This document shows positions 44,199 through 55,076 of a stretch of DNA of 64,000 nucleotides, one piece after another (within the stretch, counting starts at the first letter, position 1; each line of letters starts with the position of its first letter). The DNA comes from Saccharomycopsis fibuligera x Saccharomycopsis cf. fibuligera. Its lineage: Eukaryota; Ascomycota; Saccharomycetes; Ascoideales; Saccharomycopsidaceae. The position numbers and the translations under genes are program-made. Under the pieces are notes generated by a model. The model saw nothing but the letters and a program-made list of their open reading frames with translations. It ran no database searches and was not told the DNA's origin. The stretch lies in NCBI GenBank assembly GCA_001936135.1, contig CP012816.1, positions 2,911,501 to 2,975,500 on the forward strand. Reading direction: 5' to 3'.

Positions 44199-44329
44199 AT
44201 TTACTATCTTATTGACGTTCTACATAATAGATTAGCGATAGATGTCCTAGTAGCATACCTGAATACTTAATAGAATACATATAGACACAAAAAGTGGTTA
44301 CCTATTCATAAAAGTATATTCATAAAAGT

Positions 44330-45592
44330 ATGAATTTCAAGTTGAATCTAAAAAAGAAGCCTAGGATTGGCAATTTGAAACAACCAGGAGGAATACGCGA
44401 GCCGCTTGTCCAAAAGCGGCCATTGTTCCAGGTCGATAACAGTGATGATGATGATGAGAATGAGCAAGATCCAGGGTTACAGACGAAGAATAATCAGGGA
44501 AAGTCGACAGAAGAACTCAAGTATGAAATGGAAAAAGAGCAAGAGCGTCAAAAAAAAATAAGATTACAGCAAAGAGAGGAAGAATCCAAACGGATCACTG
44601 AACATAGTCGGATCTTGCTGCGCAAGTATGCCAAAGAAGCAGAAGAGCAGCAAAAAGCTAATCCTAAAGCATTTCAATACGACGAAATATATGACGATAT
44701 CAAACAAAGTAAGGAAAAAAACAAAAAGAAAGGTGGCTATGAACAAAAATCAACTTATATTGATGGATTGCTTGCTCTGAAGACGGAAAGGGACCGGAGA
44801 AACAATGAAGCCAAAGAGCTCAGGATCAAGCAGCAATTGCGCGAGGAGGAAGAATTATTCGGCAAAAAAGAGACCTTTGTGACGGGAACGTACCAAAAGC
44901 AACTCGAGAAAAATGCTAGGGAGAAAGCAAAGCAGAAAATTGAAGATACAGAAGAAGAAAAACGAAGAAAAAGACAGGAGAGTAAAAGAAAAGAAGGCGC
45001 ATTTACTCGAAGTGGTGCTGGAATGAAGAATGTGTATTTAAGATTCTTAGAGGACGGCGGAAGTGAGGAAGAAGAAGAAGAAGATGATGATGATGGTAAT
45101 CGTGAGATGTTGTCTAACGGGTTGAACACAGATATTGGTGCCTCAAATGATACATACTCTGGAATCCCTTTTACCGCATGTTCTAGCAGGTCTAGTGACG
45201 GTAAGGATAGTAACAGTGATGGTGATACACATTATTCCAAGCTCACAAAGCAACTGTCAGCAGCTTCTAATTGCAGTCAAAGTGATAGCTATAATGATAT
45301 TAAGGGAGTTTGTAGTCTCAATGCAGGATTAAACTTAACCAACATTACAGCAGGTTTGTCATCGGCATCAACAGTAACTTCACAACATATTGATAATAGG
45401 TACAATAGTAACACAGAACGCCAGAAATTAAGCTCAATGAATAGCAAGTTGAACGAGAATGAAAAGTATCTGTTAAGAGAACTTGCTACGCGACTATTCC
45501 ATACAAAAATATCAGAATCAGAGATAAATCAAGCCAAAGCAAGATATTACAAGAGAAAAAAGCAAAGACAGAGGGGGGTTACTGTATATTAG
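44330..45592 (+). CDS. NSRP1/CCDC55-like putative splicing regulator
   Basis: A 420-residue protein. It opens MNFKLNLKKKPRIGNLKQPG, then an acidic patch, then a long charged coiled coil (about 60-230) with the NSRP1 N-terminal domain signature: FQYDEIYDDIKQSKEKNKKK, then STYIDGLLALKTERDRRN, then ELFGKKETFVTGTYQKQLEK. In human NSRP1 the equivalent is a YDEVYDxM...KYI..LLK...EF.DKEAFVTxxYKKKL block. Human NSRP1 is a nuclear-speckle protein affecting alternative splice-site choice. An acidic run (EEEEEEDDDDGN) and a Ser/Asn-rich linker follow, then a conserved-looking C terminus (YLLRELATRLFHTKISESEI followed by NQAKARYYKRKKQRQRG). I know of no S. cerevisiae ortholog. The assignment is by motif order. 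Confidence 0.75.
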   Translation: MNFKLNLKKKPRIGNLKQPGGIREPLVQKRPLFQVDNSDDDDENEQDPGLQTKNNQGKSTEELKYEMEKEQERQKKIRLQQREEESKRITEHSRILLRKYAKEAEEQQKANPKAFQYDEIYDDIKQSKEKNKKKGGYEQKSTYIDGLLALKTERDRRNNEAKELRIKQQLREEEELFGKKETFVTGTYQKQLEKNAREKAKQKIEDTEEEKRRKRQESKRKEGAFTRSGAGMKNVYLRFLEDGGSEEEEEEDDDDGNREMLSNGLNTDIGASNDTYSGIPFTACSSRSSDGKDSNSDGDTHYSKLTKQLSAASNCSQSDSYNDIKGVCSLNAGLNLTNITAGLSSASTVTSQHIDNRYNSNTERQKLSSMNSKLNENEKYLLRELATRLFHTKISESEINQAKARYYKRKKQRQRGVTVY

Positions 45593-46267
45593 CGTAACTA
45601 TATAATTGTTCATAATTGACGGTTCTTTAAATTTAATACCTTTTGCTTTAATAATTTATTTTATTCCTGTAGAAAGTCGTTTCAATGTCCCTCAATGTTA
45701 GACAATAATGGCTTAAAGTAAAAAAATACAATAATACTAAACCGATAAAATATGTTAGCTACAGCTAAAATTAAATAGAAAAAAAAATTAAAATTATTCA
45801 TTAATCGGGCATTAAAGCAAGTAACAACAGAAAAGACAGCAAGAAATAAAAAAAAAAAAAAAAAAAAAAAATAGGAAAAGAAGAATAATAAAAATCATGA
45901 AACTTTCGCTATACCGTCAGCAGAACCATATTAAACTTGAAAGTTGACAATTTCTGTGCTATTTTTCAGTTAGGTAGAAGATGACATGAAAAATCATGAG
46001 TCAAAATCGAATAAAATAAAGAAACACAAGCATGTACTTTTGGGCTATCGTATCCTGTGATTTTCACAACGCTAAAAAACGGTAATAAGAAAAAGGAATA
46101 GAAAAAAAGACAGGTCATTAAAAACATCAATAATTTTAATATTAAAGATGATGAATGGAATAACAGAGCAAAAAGTATTGACAAACTGCATAAACCACAA
46201 AAAAAAGGAGAAAGAGACAGAAAACAGAAAAAAAAAGTAAAATGATGAATTATTAGCGCAGGAGTTA
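45593..46267. other. Convergent intergenic region, NSRP1-like / TVS1
   Basis: Very AT-rich 3' ends, with A24 at 45848-45871 and several shorter A runs. No gene was recognised. Confidence 0.6.
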
Positions 46268-48289
46268 TCAATTTCTCTGCTTTAGCCAGTCTTTCCAAAA
46301 CAATAAAGTCATTTCCCAGCCCATCAATAAAGCACAAACACCCACGCTGACATTCAAAGTAAACATTGGAGTTAAACCACGGTATTCTAACGCATTGACA
46401 CACTGATCAGTGCTTTCCATGAAGATCAAGCCGCCGGCTAATAACGCGCTGGAAACAATCAACTCAGTGAGTGGCTTCATTGGTTTGTGAATTGAGCTTT
46501 TAGACTCAAATTTAGAAGGTTTGGTAAACTGACAAATAATGTAAGTCAATAATCTGAAAAGTGCACCATAAGACAACATGTAACCCCATTGCATGTGAAT
46601 GGTAGTTGAAGTAGCGGATGCCTGTGCATGCTGAGACATCAAGATACCGGTCCAGAAAATTGTAAATGCTGGAAATGGGTTTGGTGAAAACCCAGGTGAG
46701 GCGTATTGGATTTGTTTGTTTGGGTGTCTGTTGTTATCAAAATACTCCACGGCTCTTCTAAATCTCCATTCTGATAATCCAAACTCAGTGAGCAAGCCAC
46801 TTAGACCACCACCAATGTACATGAAAGCAATGGAAGCATGCTGCAAGTCCTTGGCGGCCCATTCGCCACCTGGATTAGACAAATGCTCCAAAAACACATT
46901 TGTGGAACCGTAGAAGAAAATCAAAAAACTCTCGATAAACTCCATGGTAAATAAGCCCTTTGGCCCTCGTCTAATTAAAAAGTGCTTGTTTTGTTGTTTC
47001 TCACTGGAGTTAAAATTTACAGCATTCCAAGCTAAACCTTGTTCATTCCAGCAACCACAATATCTGGCCAAAGAAACAATACCTAGCAAAAAGAACACAC
47101 CGCCTTTGATGAAGTGAGCTAATAAATTGAAAACTTTAACGCCTTGGCCCATTAAGTTAGCAACGGCAACACCCGTAGGACCGTACACTAAAAAGAAGCC
47201 AAAAAGAGAATAGTTCAACAAGTTGAACATAAACGAAGAAAACTTGCCAAATCTATGAAGGGAAGACTTAATGAACTTAGAGTTGAACAATTTCTGGTAC
47301 AAGCCATCTCTTTTGGAAGCGACGCTTTTGAAAGTGTTGTTTTTCTTAGTCTCCATAACATAACTGCTGTTGATCAACCCTGCACTTTCAACATCAGCAA
47401 CATTATCGGAAAAGTGCACTTGATTTGAGTTTGCGGTTTCGTCATCATGCTTACTTTCAATTCCATAGTTATCTTCTTCACCAACCTCAGAGAGCCTTTC
47501 AAAGGTAGCATCAGAATTTCTATAATGCTGAGCATCAGAAAACCTAGAGCTGTCGATGGAGAAGTTTTTAATGTTAGCATGGTCGTGGTTGCCGTCACTG
47601 CTACTATTGTTGAAATCGTACAATGTCGAAGATGGGGAAACACTGGAGCTTCCGTGCTCGTGGCCATAATCTTTCAATGGTACATAGGTGCTGTAGTCAT
47701 CTACCTGATTTTCCTGTGAGAGCCATTTTGTAGCATAGGCGAAGATTGCGCTGACATAATGAACAATAATGCTGACAAATAAAATGTAGGACATTCTAGT
47801 ATATGCATTTTTCGGGTAAAGGTTTGGAACAGAACCGCCAAATATTGCCAAGCAGAGCAAGGCACCTAACGTTGCTAACAAGTTGACAGTCAACGCTGGT
47901 AAGTACCAGTTAGAGCCCACGTTATTCAAGACTAAAGTGATTGGGTACAAGAAAAATATGATCATTGTGGTTAATACAATGTGGCCAGCCAAAGCGCCCT
48001 TATTAGAATTTTTTATAGTTAAGAAACTGGTAGTGTTATAGGCCTCCCAAAAAGCACGTTCTTCTGGGTATAGGTCGGTTTCTAGGATTGGAACGCCATG
48101 ATGATGATGATCTCTGTGTGGCACTGGCACAAGAGCATTGGTGTCATTTTTGCTAGCCATTGAAGTGGTAGAGGAATCATGATGACCTTCATCGTGCATA
48201 GACATGCCCTGGTGATCTTCGCTAGCAAGCGCTAACACATTTCGGCTAGCAAGTAGGAGAAAAGGTATTAGTATGGCGCTTAACTTCAT
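46268..48289 (-). CDS. TVS1: Ytp1/DUF2427-family polytopic membrane protein
   Basis: A 673-residue protein with a cleavable signal peptide (MKLSAILIPFLLLASRNVLA), a His-rich segment (VPHRDHHHHGV, about 56-66), an N-terminal membrane block of the DUF2427 type (about 75-195; SNKGALAGHIVLTTMIIFFL), a polar loop (about 195-335) of probably regulatory Ser/Asp/His-rich sequence, and a C-terminal Ytp1-type membrane block (about 340-640; NVFLEHLSNPGGEWAAKDLQ, AFMYIGGGLSGLLTEFGLSE). This architecture matches S. cerevisiae Tvs1 (YCR061W, 631 aa) and its relative Ytp1. Function is poorly defined; the His-rich patches may bind metal. It lies near SNF12/RSC6 here, in line with YCR052W/YCR061W. Confidence 0.85.
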   Translation of the reverse strand: MKLSAILIPFLLLASRNVLALASEDHQGMSMHDEGHHDSSTTSMASKNDTNALVPVPHRDHHHHGVPILETDLYPEERAFWEAYNTTSFLTIKNSNKGALAGHIVLTTMIIFFLYPITLVLNNVGSNWYLPALTVNLLATLGALLCLAIFGGSVPNLYPKNAYTRMSYILFVSIIVHYVSAIFAYATKWLSQENQVDDYSTYVPLKDYGHEHGSSSVSPSSTLYDFNNSSSDGNHDHANIKNFSIDSSRFSDAQHYRNSDATFERLSEVGEEDNYGIESKHDDETANSNQVHFSDNVADVESAGLINSSYVMETKKNNTFKSVASKRDGLYQKLFNSKFIKSSLHRFGKFSSFMFNLLNYSLFGFFLVYGPTGVAVANLMGQGVKVFNLLAHFIKGGVFFLLGIVSLARYCGCWNEQGLAWNAVNFNSSEKQQNKHFLIRRGPKGLFTMEFIESFLIFFYGSTNVFLEHLSNPGGEWAAKDLQHASIAFMYIGGGLSGLLTEFGLSEWRFRRAVEYFDNNRHPNKQIQYASPGFSPNPFPAFTIFWTGILMSQHAQASATSTTIHMQWGYMLSYGALFRLLTYIICQFTKPSKFESKSSIHKPMKPLTELIVSSALLAGGLIFMESTDQCVNALEYRGLTPMFTLNVSVGVCALLMGWEMTLLFWKDWLKQRN

Positions 48290-51200
48290 TGTTCTGGGAA
48301 TGTAGTTTCAAACAATATATCGGCAATTGGTGCACTTGTTTACCTTCAAGTAGCTATGCTTTTCCTCAACAATAAGCTGATAACTATGAAAAAAACCCTG
48401 TAAGCGCCCTATCAACTGTCTGATACTTTTGATTATTTAGTTGCGAGTTTGTCGTGCCGAGATAGAAAAAAAAACAGTACTAGGAATAATAAAAAGAAAA
48501 ATGGCCAACAGAGATTCTCTTGTAGCAGGTATCAAGCCAATGGCAGCCAAAAGAGAACGCTTTACTGAGAGAAATAAGGAGCCGATATGTAGTAAGTCAA
48601 AAAATAGCAAAATAAAAGGAAAGTATGGCAAACCAATACCACGAATGAAATGGGGACAGTGCGCTTAAGTAGTAAATTTTGTCTAATAAGGCCGATCCTA
48701 ATAGTTAAGAATATAAAAAAAGTAAAAAAGTCGCAGCAGATGAGTCTTCTGCAGGCTGCTGCACCACCCAAGTTTTCGGAACTTGCGGACAAAAAAGTTT
48801 TTTCACCACATTCAGGTAATGAGCTTTGCAAGAGCGATTTACGCATTTGGGCTCCAACGTTAGGTGTTGCGAATGCCTTTTGGTAATGCTGTGTATGTGG
48901 AAGAAGATTTTGCTATTGCACAGGCGAAGCTCAAATCGGCTAACAATCACAACATGGTCTCCAGTGTCACAAAACGCGGACGTCTCCGAAAGCACTCGGT
49001 AACAATTGACAGCACCTAAAAGTGGAAGCCGGATTTTTTCTTTCGGAATACGAGAAAGAAAAGCCTTCCGAGTCTTGCTACATTCAGCGCTTAATTTCTC
49101 ACCACAAGCCGTCTCTGCAACTCGGGAGGTCATGAGTTACTGTTACGCCATAAAGAGTCAGTAGGTATTGAAATTAACTATTGTTGTGGTGCAACGAATT
49201 TATGGGCTGGCTGACTGTCTGAGCATCTCCAAGGGCCCTTTTCAAGTTCAATGGTATACAGAGCAGCAATTGACCTGACATTAATATATCTGCTACCGAT
49301 GGGTAATTGCCTCCTATTCTCTCATGAACAGATTAATATGACAATACTGTCCCTTCTGTACTGCCTGCCTTAAGCGATACGGGCAGCGCGCAGCACACTG
49401 CAGCATAGAACCCGATGGAAGCTTTCTGATGTATAAAAGCAGACAAAAAGCGACAATGCCAAACTCGGGCTATATAATTTTGATTATCTTACATCGCAGC
49501 ATCCGCGGTGGCTTCTGGTTCCGAGCCGAGCGGCCATTGAGATGAGCGGGTTTTGACTATTACCGCGCAGCTATTACCGCGCAGCTATTACCGCGCAGCT
49601 ATTGCACAGATTGTATATGGCATATATATGCTGTAGTGCTTGGTTTCCAGCACCCTTATAACAGCACCGTTGTCCACAAAAGGAAGGACCCTCGCAATAG
49701 CCTTTTTGTGGTTCGGCTGGGGCCTCAAGCTGGCCGAGATGACCACCAAGAGCACGAAAGACAGGCTAGCCAGCTACAGTGACACTAATTACTTAGAGTC
49801 TTGTTAGGTATGTAATATTTCCTGTAATTAACCACAAATTGAAGCCCACTTTCATATGAAAGAAATCCATTTCATATGGAAAGTAGCGATACATTAAACC
49901 CCCCGCCAGGGAGCATCCAGGCCCATCAATTTCGCAGAATCTTCGTTCTCCACCTGTCATATGGACCCAAATCGAGCGCTTGACACTACAACCATCCCTT
50001 GGTCCAGAAAAAGGGGGCGCCTATTGAAGCCGATTATTTATCAACTGATATTTTTTCTGCCATTACAATGTAGGATGTGCCGGCATTTTTTGCTTGCAAC
50101 AGGCGCCTCCCTATTGGCCAGTTTGGGTTCGTGTGACAAGAAACCGTAGACCTGCATTAGTGCGACACTGCTATTTTCGAACCCAATAGATTAGCGTTCT
50201 CAGGTGAAAACGTATGAACTGAATTCCTCCTACAACGGAACTAGAATCACGTTAGCCGTTTGAGATTTTGAACTGTTGACGTACTTGGGTGAGGTGCGGC
50301 TGGCCACAAGTCACCTGTACTGTTTCCTTTCTATATTCGGCACATCTTTGCCCCTTTTGCATGCCGTCTACTGAATAGTGCATACAACATGTTGACAGCC
50401 ACGCGTGTGCTATGATAAACACATTGATGTGCTGTCATACAATCACAAACGTTCCATAACTCTGACTTCATTTCAAATATTCTACTTGTCGTTTTTAATT
50501 TGTTTTTATGGTTATATCTGCTTTGTGACTCACAATATGTGCTTATTTCTTCAGTGCACCTCTGTTGTTTGTTAAAAACAGTACCGCATACAGTTTCCTT
50601 CGTACTGTCTCAATTTTGGCACCACGCACACCCTCCACTATCTGACCAACAATAATACGGTAAAGCGTTTATAACACTTGAAAGAAAACACACGAAGAAA
50701 TAAAATAGAAAAGACACACCCCAAGCTGAGCATGGTAGCACACGCACATAGTTAAATATACTGTATTACAATTCTTTTACCTCAAAGTTTGGTTTTATAA
50801 AATGGATACACTATTCTGTGGAGCTTGCGAGCAAATTATAACAAACCCAAGTATGTGAGATACATTTTATTGGTACTACTACCTATCAGTCTATTCTCAG
50901 CACTCTTATGTAAACCTGCATGAGGGTATGGCTGCTAAAGACAAGAAGACTTCGAAAAATTGACTTTGAACTACCAGCAGGCAGCTTTTTTTTTTTTTTC
51001 TCTCTTTCACTATCTACCTTTTACACATAAAAAAAATCGTGTATTTTTTTCATAATTTTTGTCAATACTTAATAATAGCATTTATAACTAAATTATCCTA
51101 AACAAAGATTTATGTCTTCATAAATTTTATTTTTGAGTATCTTTGCTACTTTTTTCTATTTGTTAAAATTTTTGTTTGCAGAAAGAAAAAACAGTCGTAT

Positions 51201-51904
51201 GTTCACTCATAATTTTGATGTATGACCTGATGGGCATTTCCTTCAAAAGTTCCCTTTCTTTTTGCCGTTAAACTACAGATGTCTTTAGACTATTGACTTC
51301 AATTCTTACATTTGAGGGTGTCTTAAAGCATCGCTGTTTACATAATATGTGGGAATAAAATTAAAAATCCTTATATTTGTTATTGCGACTTCGTCTATTG
51401 TTAAATCAGGAAAACCTTAAATTATTAAATTACGGAGCCAAAAAGCCGCTAGATCATAAAATTGCTAAATCATCAAACCATTAAACCATAAAATCAGTAA
51501 GTCCGCAAGTTAGCAACCTAACAATCCAATCCTGCTGCATGCTCGCCGCAGCCAGCACCTAAACATGACCAGCGAAAACATCCGATCATCACAAATTTTA
51601 AAAAATACCCATACACCATGAACATGGCGGGTAATAAATAAAAATATCCCATGATCGATAACCGCCTAGTATTTACCTTTCTTTAGATGCAGATGATAAC
51701 CTGCATGAGATGAAAAAAATTATAAGCAGAGTGTTGATAAAATCAAAAATATTGGTTGTGCGTGAACATATTTGTTGACTAAAACATTGCGACCATTGCA
51801 GCTTTTGAAGGTTTAATTATATAAACTTTAACGAATCGAATACTGCTAGCTGAAAGGATAAGGGTGAGGCAAACAGTAAATCAGGTCAAATACATCCGAT
51901 CAAC
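48290..51904. other. 3.6-kb gene-poor stretch between divergent TVS1 and MPP6
   Basis: It contains the TVS1 and MPP6 promoters, a GC-richer middle (about 49200-50160), a 14-bp triplicated unit (49557-49598), a TTTCATATG inverted pair near 49851-49880, T14 (50986-50999) and an AT-rich section (51000-51700) with degenerate ATTAAACCATAAAATC-like words near 51400-51505. One ATG frame at 48501-48668 (55 codons, basic, MANRDSLVAGIKPMAAKRER) could be a small gene but has no recognised relative. No tRNA or transposon was recognised. Confidence 0.5.
49557..49598. repeat. Three perfect copies of a 14-bp unit
   Basis: CTATTACCGCGCAG is repeated three times head to tail, followed by a partial CTATTG. 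It is noncoding and GC-rich at the core, about 1.3 kb upstream of TVS1 and 2.3 kb upstream of MPP6. It may be a factor-binding array. Confidence 0.9.
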
Positions 51905-52183
51905 ATGTCCGGCATCTCTTCAAGGGTGCTAAACATGAAGTTCATGCGCCAAGCGGTGAAGAAAGAAAATATAGAACAAGAAGAAGTGAAAGAACAAAAA
52001 AAGAAAGACGCAAGTCAGTGGTCATTGATTAATGTCGATTCATTTAAGAATAAGAAAAGTGCATTAGGCGCGACTTCAAAATTCCAACTGGTTGGGTATA
52101 CTGACATCAAATCGTTTTTCGATGATGATGAGGATGAGAGTGATGAAGATGACGAAGGCCGGAATAATAAACGCAATAGTGAT

Positions 52184-52215
<32 letters not shown>

Positions 52216-52759
52216 AGAAGAAGAAGAAAAAGAAGGTGTAAGTGACGATAATTATGAGCCAACAGGGGTTGTTGGGAGAAGAGTCTTTGGCATGATAAAG
52301 AAAGAAGAGACAACTACTGAGGACATTTCCGGTGGTGATGCTAATGAGACAGATAGAATTACCGAGACAAAACTTGGCAAGAGCAACAAGAAAAAGGGCA
52401 ATGCTAAGAAGCAAGAGACTAGCAGTAATGCCGCATTTGGTAATAGTAAAACAACAGCCAGTGCTGAATCAAGTGAATTCCTTACAAATATACTTGGCTC
52501 CACACAATCTAATAGCCAGCAGTTGCAGCAAGAAACGTCAAACAAGAAAGGCAAAGGCAAAAACAATCAGAACAAAAATATCAGAAATGGGGAAAAGCAA
52601 CCGATAATACCGAGTGTGGAGGACTTTCTCAATAAAGGCAGCGGCGACGGCGATAGTGATAATGAAGTAGACAAGGAAGATAAGACAAGACCCGGAAAGA
52701 GAACTATGCTGCAGAAAGATAAGAAACAGAAGAGAAGGAAGCATAACAAGGATAATTAG
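51905..52759 (+). CDS. MPP6: Nuclear exosome cofactor Mpp6
   Basis: A 284-residue protein starting MSGISSRVLNMKFMRQ, the Mpp6 signature (S. cerevisiae LSSRVMNMKFMK). It is followed by SQWSLINVDSF and by PTGVVGRRVFGMIKK (about 119-133), matching the second conserved box GRKTFG. Mpp6 binds Rrp40 on the nuclear exosome and helps recruit the Mtr4 helicase. Between the boxes lies an acidic insert with a run of about 15 Glu encoded by GAAGAA repeats (52185-52227). The C-terminal half is Lys/Ser/Gln-rich and disordered, ending KKQKRRKHNKDN. It is longer than S. cerevisiae Mpp6 (186 aa). SNF12 and MRPL50 nearby reproduce the YNR022-YNR024 neighbourhood. Confidence 0.92.
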
Positions 52760-53930
52760 ACCCAGTGTCAGATAAAGGGGGATTATAGAGTGGGAACATG
52801 TGCGGCGATATAGCCCGATCTTATGGGCGTTGGATGGCCCTTTTAGTGTTGTCACATTGTGATTTCTGCAACCATGTTACCTTATTTTTTTCTTAATAGT
52901 TCAGGTCTATCTTGATGTTTTTTTTTGTTATTCATGTCTGTAAATTATAGTTCTTCTGCATAATTGTTCTCTTAACAACTCCATAAGTAAGCCAATTTTT
53001 GAATTATTGTAAAGTTTGTGTATAATTTTTCGTGAAGTATGGCTGATCTGAAAAATGTTTTAGATTAGAAGCATGACATTTGAACGCGCACTTTGGCTTC
53101 GTCTTGGGAAACTGAGTGTAAAGACTTGTCCGATGAATGATTTTGCTTCAAACTAATACAATATTTAGCAAGGCTTCAAAATTGCAAATGCAGGCAATTT
53201 TTATAAACGTGTTTACTTTACTCTATACAAACAATAACGCAAGAAACACAAAAAGGAGACAAAAAAAAAAAAAAAAAAAAAAATCAAAACCTAATTGTAA
53301 CATAAGCAAGAAAGAAAAAAAATAAAATGTAGTAAAATGAAGTTTGAAGAAAAAAATAAATCAAAAAAACATATCTCAGCTTGCGTCTTAAACATGAATA
53401 ATCAAGTAATGTTATTGCAAGCATGACAAAATAGCAGTTTAGAACTGAACGAAGTAACAAAAACAAAAAAAGTAATCTAGTAAAACTAAGGCGGAATAAG
53501 GCGAAATATAGCGAAGACGTGCAATGAAGCGTCCAAAAACTTGTCAACTTTATCAATATACTTTGTCACATACTCGGAAAGCGGTAGCGAAAAAGAATAC
53601 TGGAAGTCAACACAAGGCATTTTTAAGGCAATACTTTTTTCTCCATCCTATGTCTTGTTCCTTTTCCAAAACATTTTCCAATGACAGGGAAACAAATCAA
53701 TAACTATAATACAGCATGAATAGAATAGAAGTGAAGCTGAATAAAGGGCAAAAAGAATTTTTGTGAGAAGCGTTAGCAGATGCTAGACGAACCACTCAGT
53801 CATCATATCGTTTTTCAAGAGTTAAAACACTGTAATCTTAATCTTGAGAGTCTCATCGAATAGTTGTTGAAATATTTCTTTCTTGGAAATATTCATTTTT
53901 TCTTCTAAACATTTAGCAAACAATAAATTA
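52760..53930. other. Convergent intergenic region MPP6-NIPA
   Basis: 3' regions with T- and A-rich tracts, including A23 (53261-53283). Short frames begin at TTG and encode Phe/Leu or Lys low complexity. No gene was recognised. Confidence 0.55.
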
Positions 53931-55076
53931 TTATACGTGATTATGGTGTCTTGCGCTGCTAGCATTATTATCCTCTTCTTCATCTAGCGTAGTTAAACCA
54001 ACAGTTTCTTCATTATCTAAGCTGAAAAGACTGTGACTGTTAGAGCTTACCCTTCTATGTAATTGTAATGATCTTCTAATGGAAACCCCTCCACCAACGC
54101 CATTGTCTAAAGGAATGTCATTAAAGTTCTTACCAGTTCCAAACAAGTGCTGTGGATTTTCTTCGCTAGTATTAACTGGTAACAAATCCTCATTTTTGTG
54201 TTTTCTGGAAATATTTAACAAGAAAACACCAAGGAAAATAATGACAAAACCATCAATCAATGAGATAATGTTAATATTAGAGGCAGTATTGAAGCCTCTA
54301 AAAAGGATGAAAGAAGCAGCCAAGGTACAGGAAGTGAATGTAACATAGTACAACGGATTGACAATGGAAGTATCAAATTGATCTAATGCTTTGTTGAAAT
54401 AATTCATCTGGGTCAAGATACAGAATACCACAACGATGATGAAAAAGTAAGTGGACAAGTGAGTGAACTGATTGTTACCAGCAAATGTCAACTTCAATGC
54501 AATCCCAAAAGCTTTGATGGCCATGACAGAGATTGACCCCACAGAAGAACAAATGGAAATGTAAATAATTGGATTTTTCTCACCGTATTTTGGAGCCACT
54601 TTGTAAATCATAAATGTTGCAAAAACTGCCACGATCAAACAGTAAGATATAAAGCCAGGTCTCAAAGCATAATCCAAAATTTCGTCAACAGTTTGAATAT
54701 CCTTGTCAGGAGGAGCATGTAAGACAATAATGACAGAACCCAAAATACAATTAGCACATCCCAATTTTCCTAGAGTACCTAACTCTTCCTTTAAGAAAAT
54801 AGCAGCCAAAATGGCACCAATGATGACAGACAAGGCACCTAATGGAGTGACAAGGATAGCAGGAGCAAAAGTGTAAGCTGCGAAATTTGCAATTTCACCA
54901 ATGGCCATGGTGAAAATACCTGCCCACCATATTGGATTCTTCAAGTATTCAAATCCTTTACCCTCGTAACCTTGATTTTGAGCGTTAATAAGGCCCTTTT
55001 TTGTAATAATAAAAGAAGTACCAATGGCTAAAGACGAGGACATCGCCAAGCCTAAACCAATGTATTTATCTTCCAT
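53931..55076 (-). CDS. NIPA-family magnesium transporter-like membrane protein
   Basis: A 381-residue protein. The first 295 residues form about nine hydrophobic segments with the NIPA (DUF803) plan: YIGLGLAMSSSLAIGTSFII, GLINA..GYEYLKNPIWWAG-type loop, APAILVTPLGALSVIIGAIL, FLKEELGTLGKLGC and VIIVLHAPPDKDIQTVDEIL. The end of the core reads TSIVNPLYYVTFTSCTLAAS. The tail (about 300-381) is cytosolic, Ser- and acid-rich (LDEEEDNNASS). Human NIPA1/2 mediate Mg2+ uptake; fungal members are mostly uncharacterised, and I know of no close S. cerevisiae ortholog. It is on the same strand as HAT2, 753 bp downstream of it. Confidence 0.87.
   Translation of the reverse strand: MEDKYIGLGLAMSSSLAIGTSFIITKKGLINAQNQGYEGKGFEYLKNPIWWAGIFTMAIGEIANFAAYTFAPAILVTPLGALSVIIGAILAAIFLKEELGTLGKLGCANCILGSVIIVLHAPPDKDIQTVDEILDYALRPGFISYCLIVAVFATFMIYKVAPKYGEKNPIIYISICSSVGSISVMAIKAFGIALKLTFAGNNQFTHLSTYFFIIVVVFCILTQMNYFNKALDQFDTSIVNPLYYVTFTSCTLAASFILFRGFNTASNINIISLIDGFVIIFLGVFLLNISRKHKNEDLLPVNTSEENPQHLFGTGKNFNDIPLDNGVGGGVSIRRSLQLHRRVSSNSHSLFSLDNEETVGLTTLDEEEDNNASSARHHNHV

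Noticed and set aside
49021-49080. CDEIII-like TATTCCGAAAGAAAAAA on the minus strand (possible point centromere)
   Set aside because: The left half does not match TGTTTWTGNTTTCCGAA well, there is no adjacent long AT-rich CDEII and no CDEI at the right spacing.
50815-50960. Apparent first exon MDTLFCGACEQIITNP followed by GTATGT
   Set aside because: A CxxC start with a consensus donor is tempting, but candidate acceptors give introns of only 39-49 nt with no branch site, and the joined product matches nothing.
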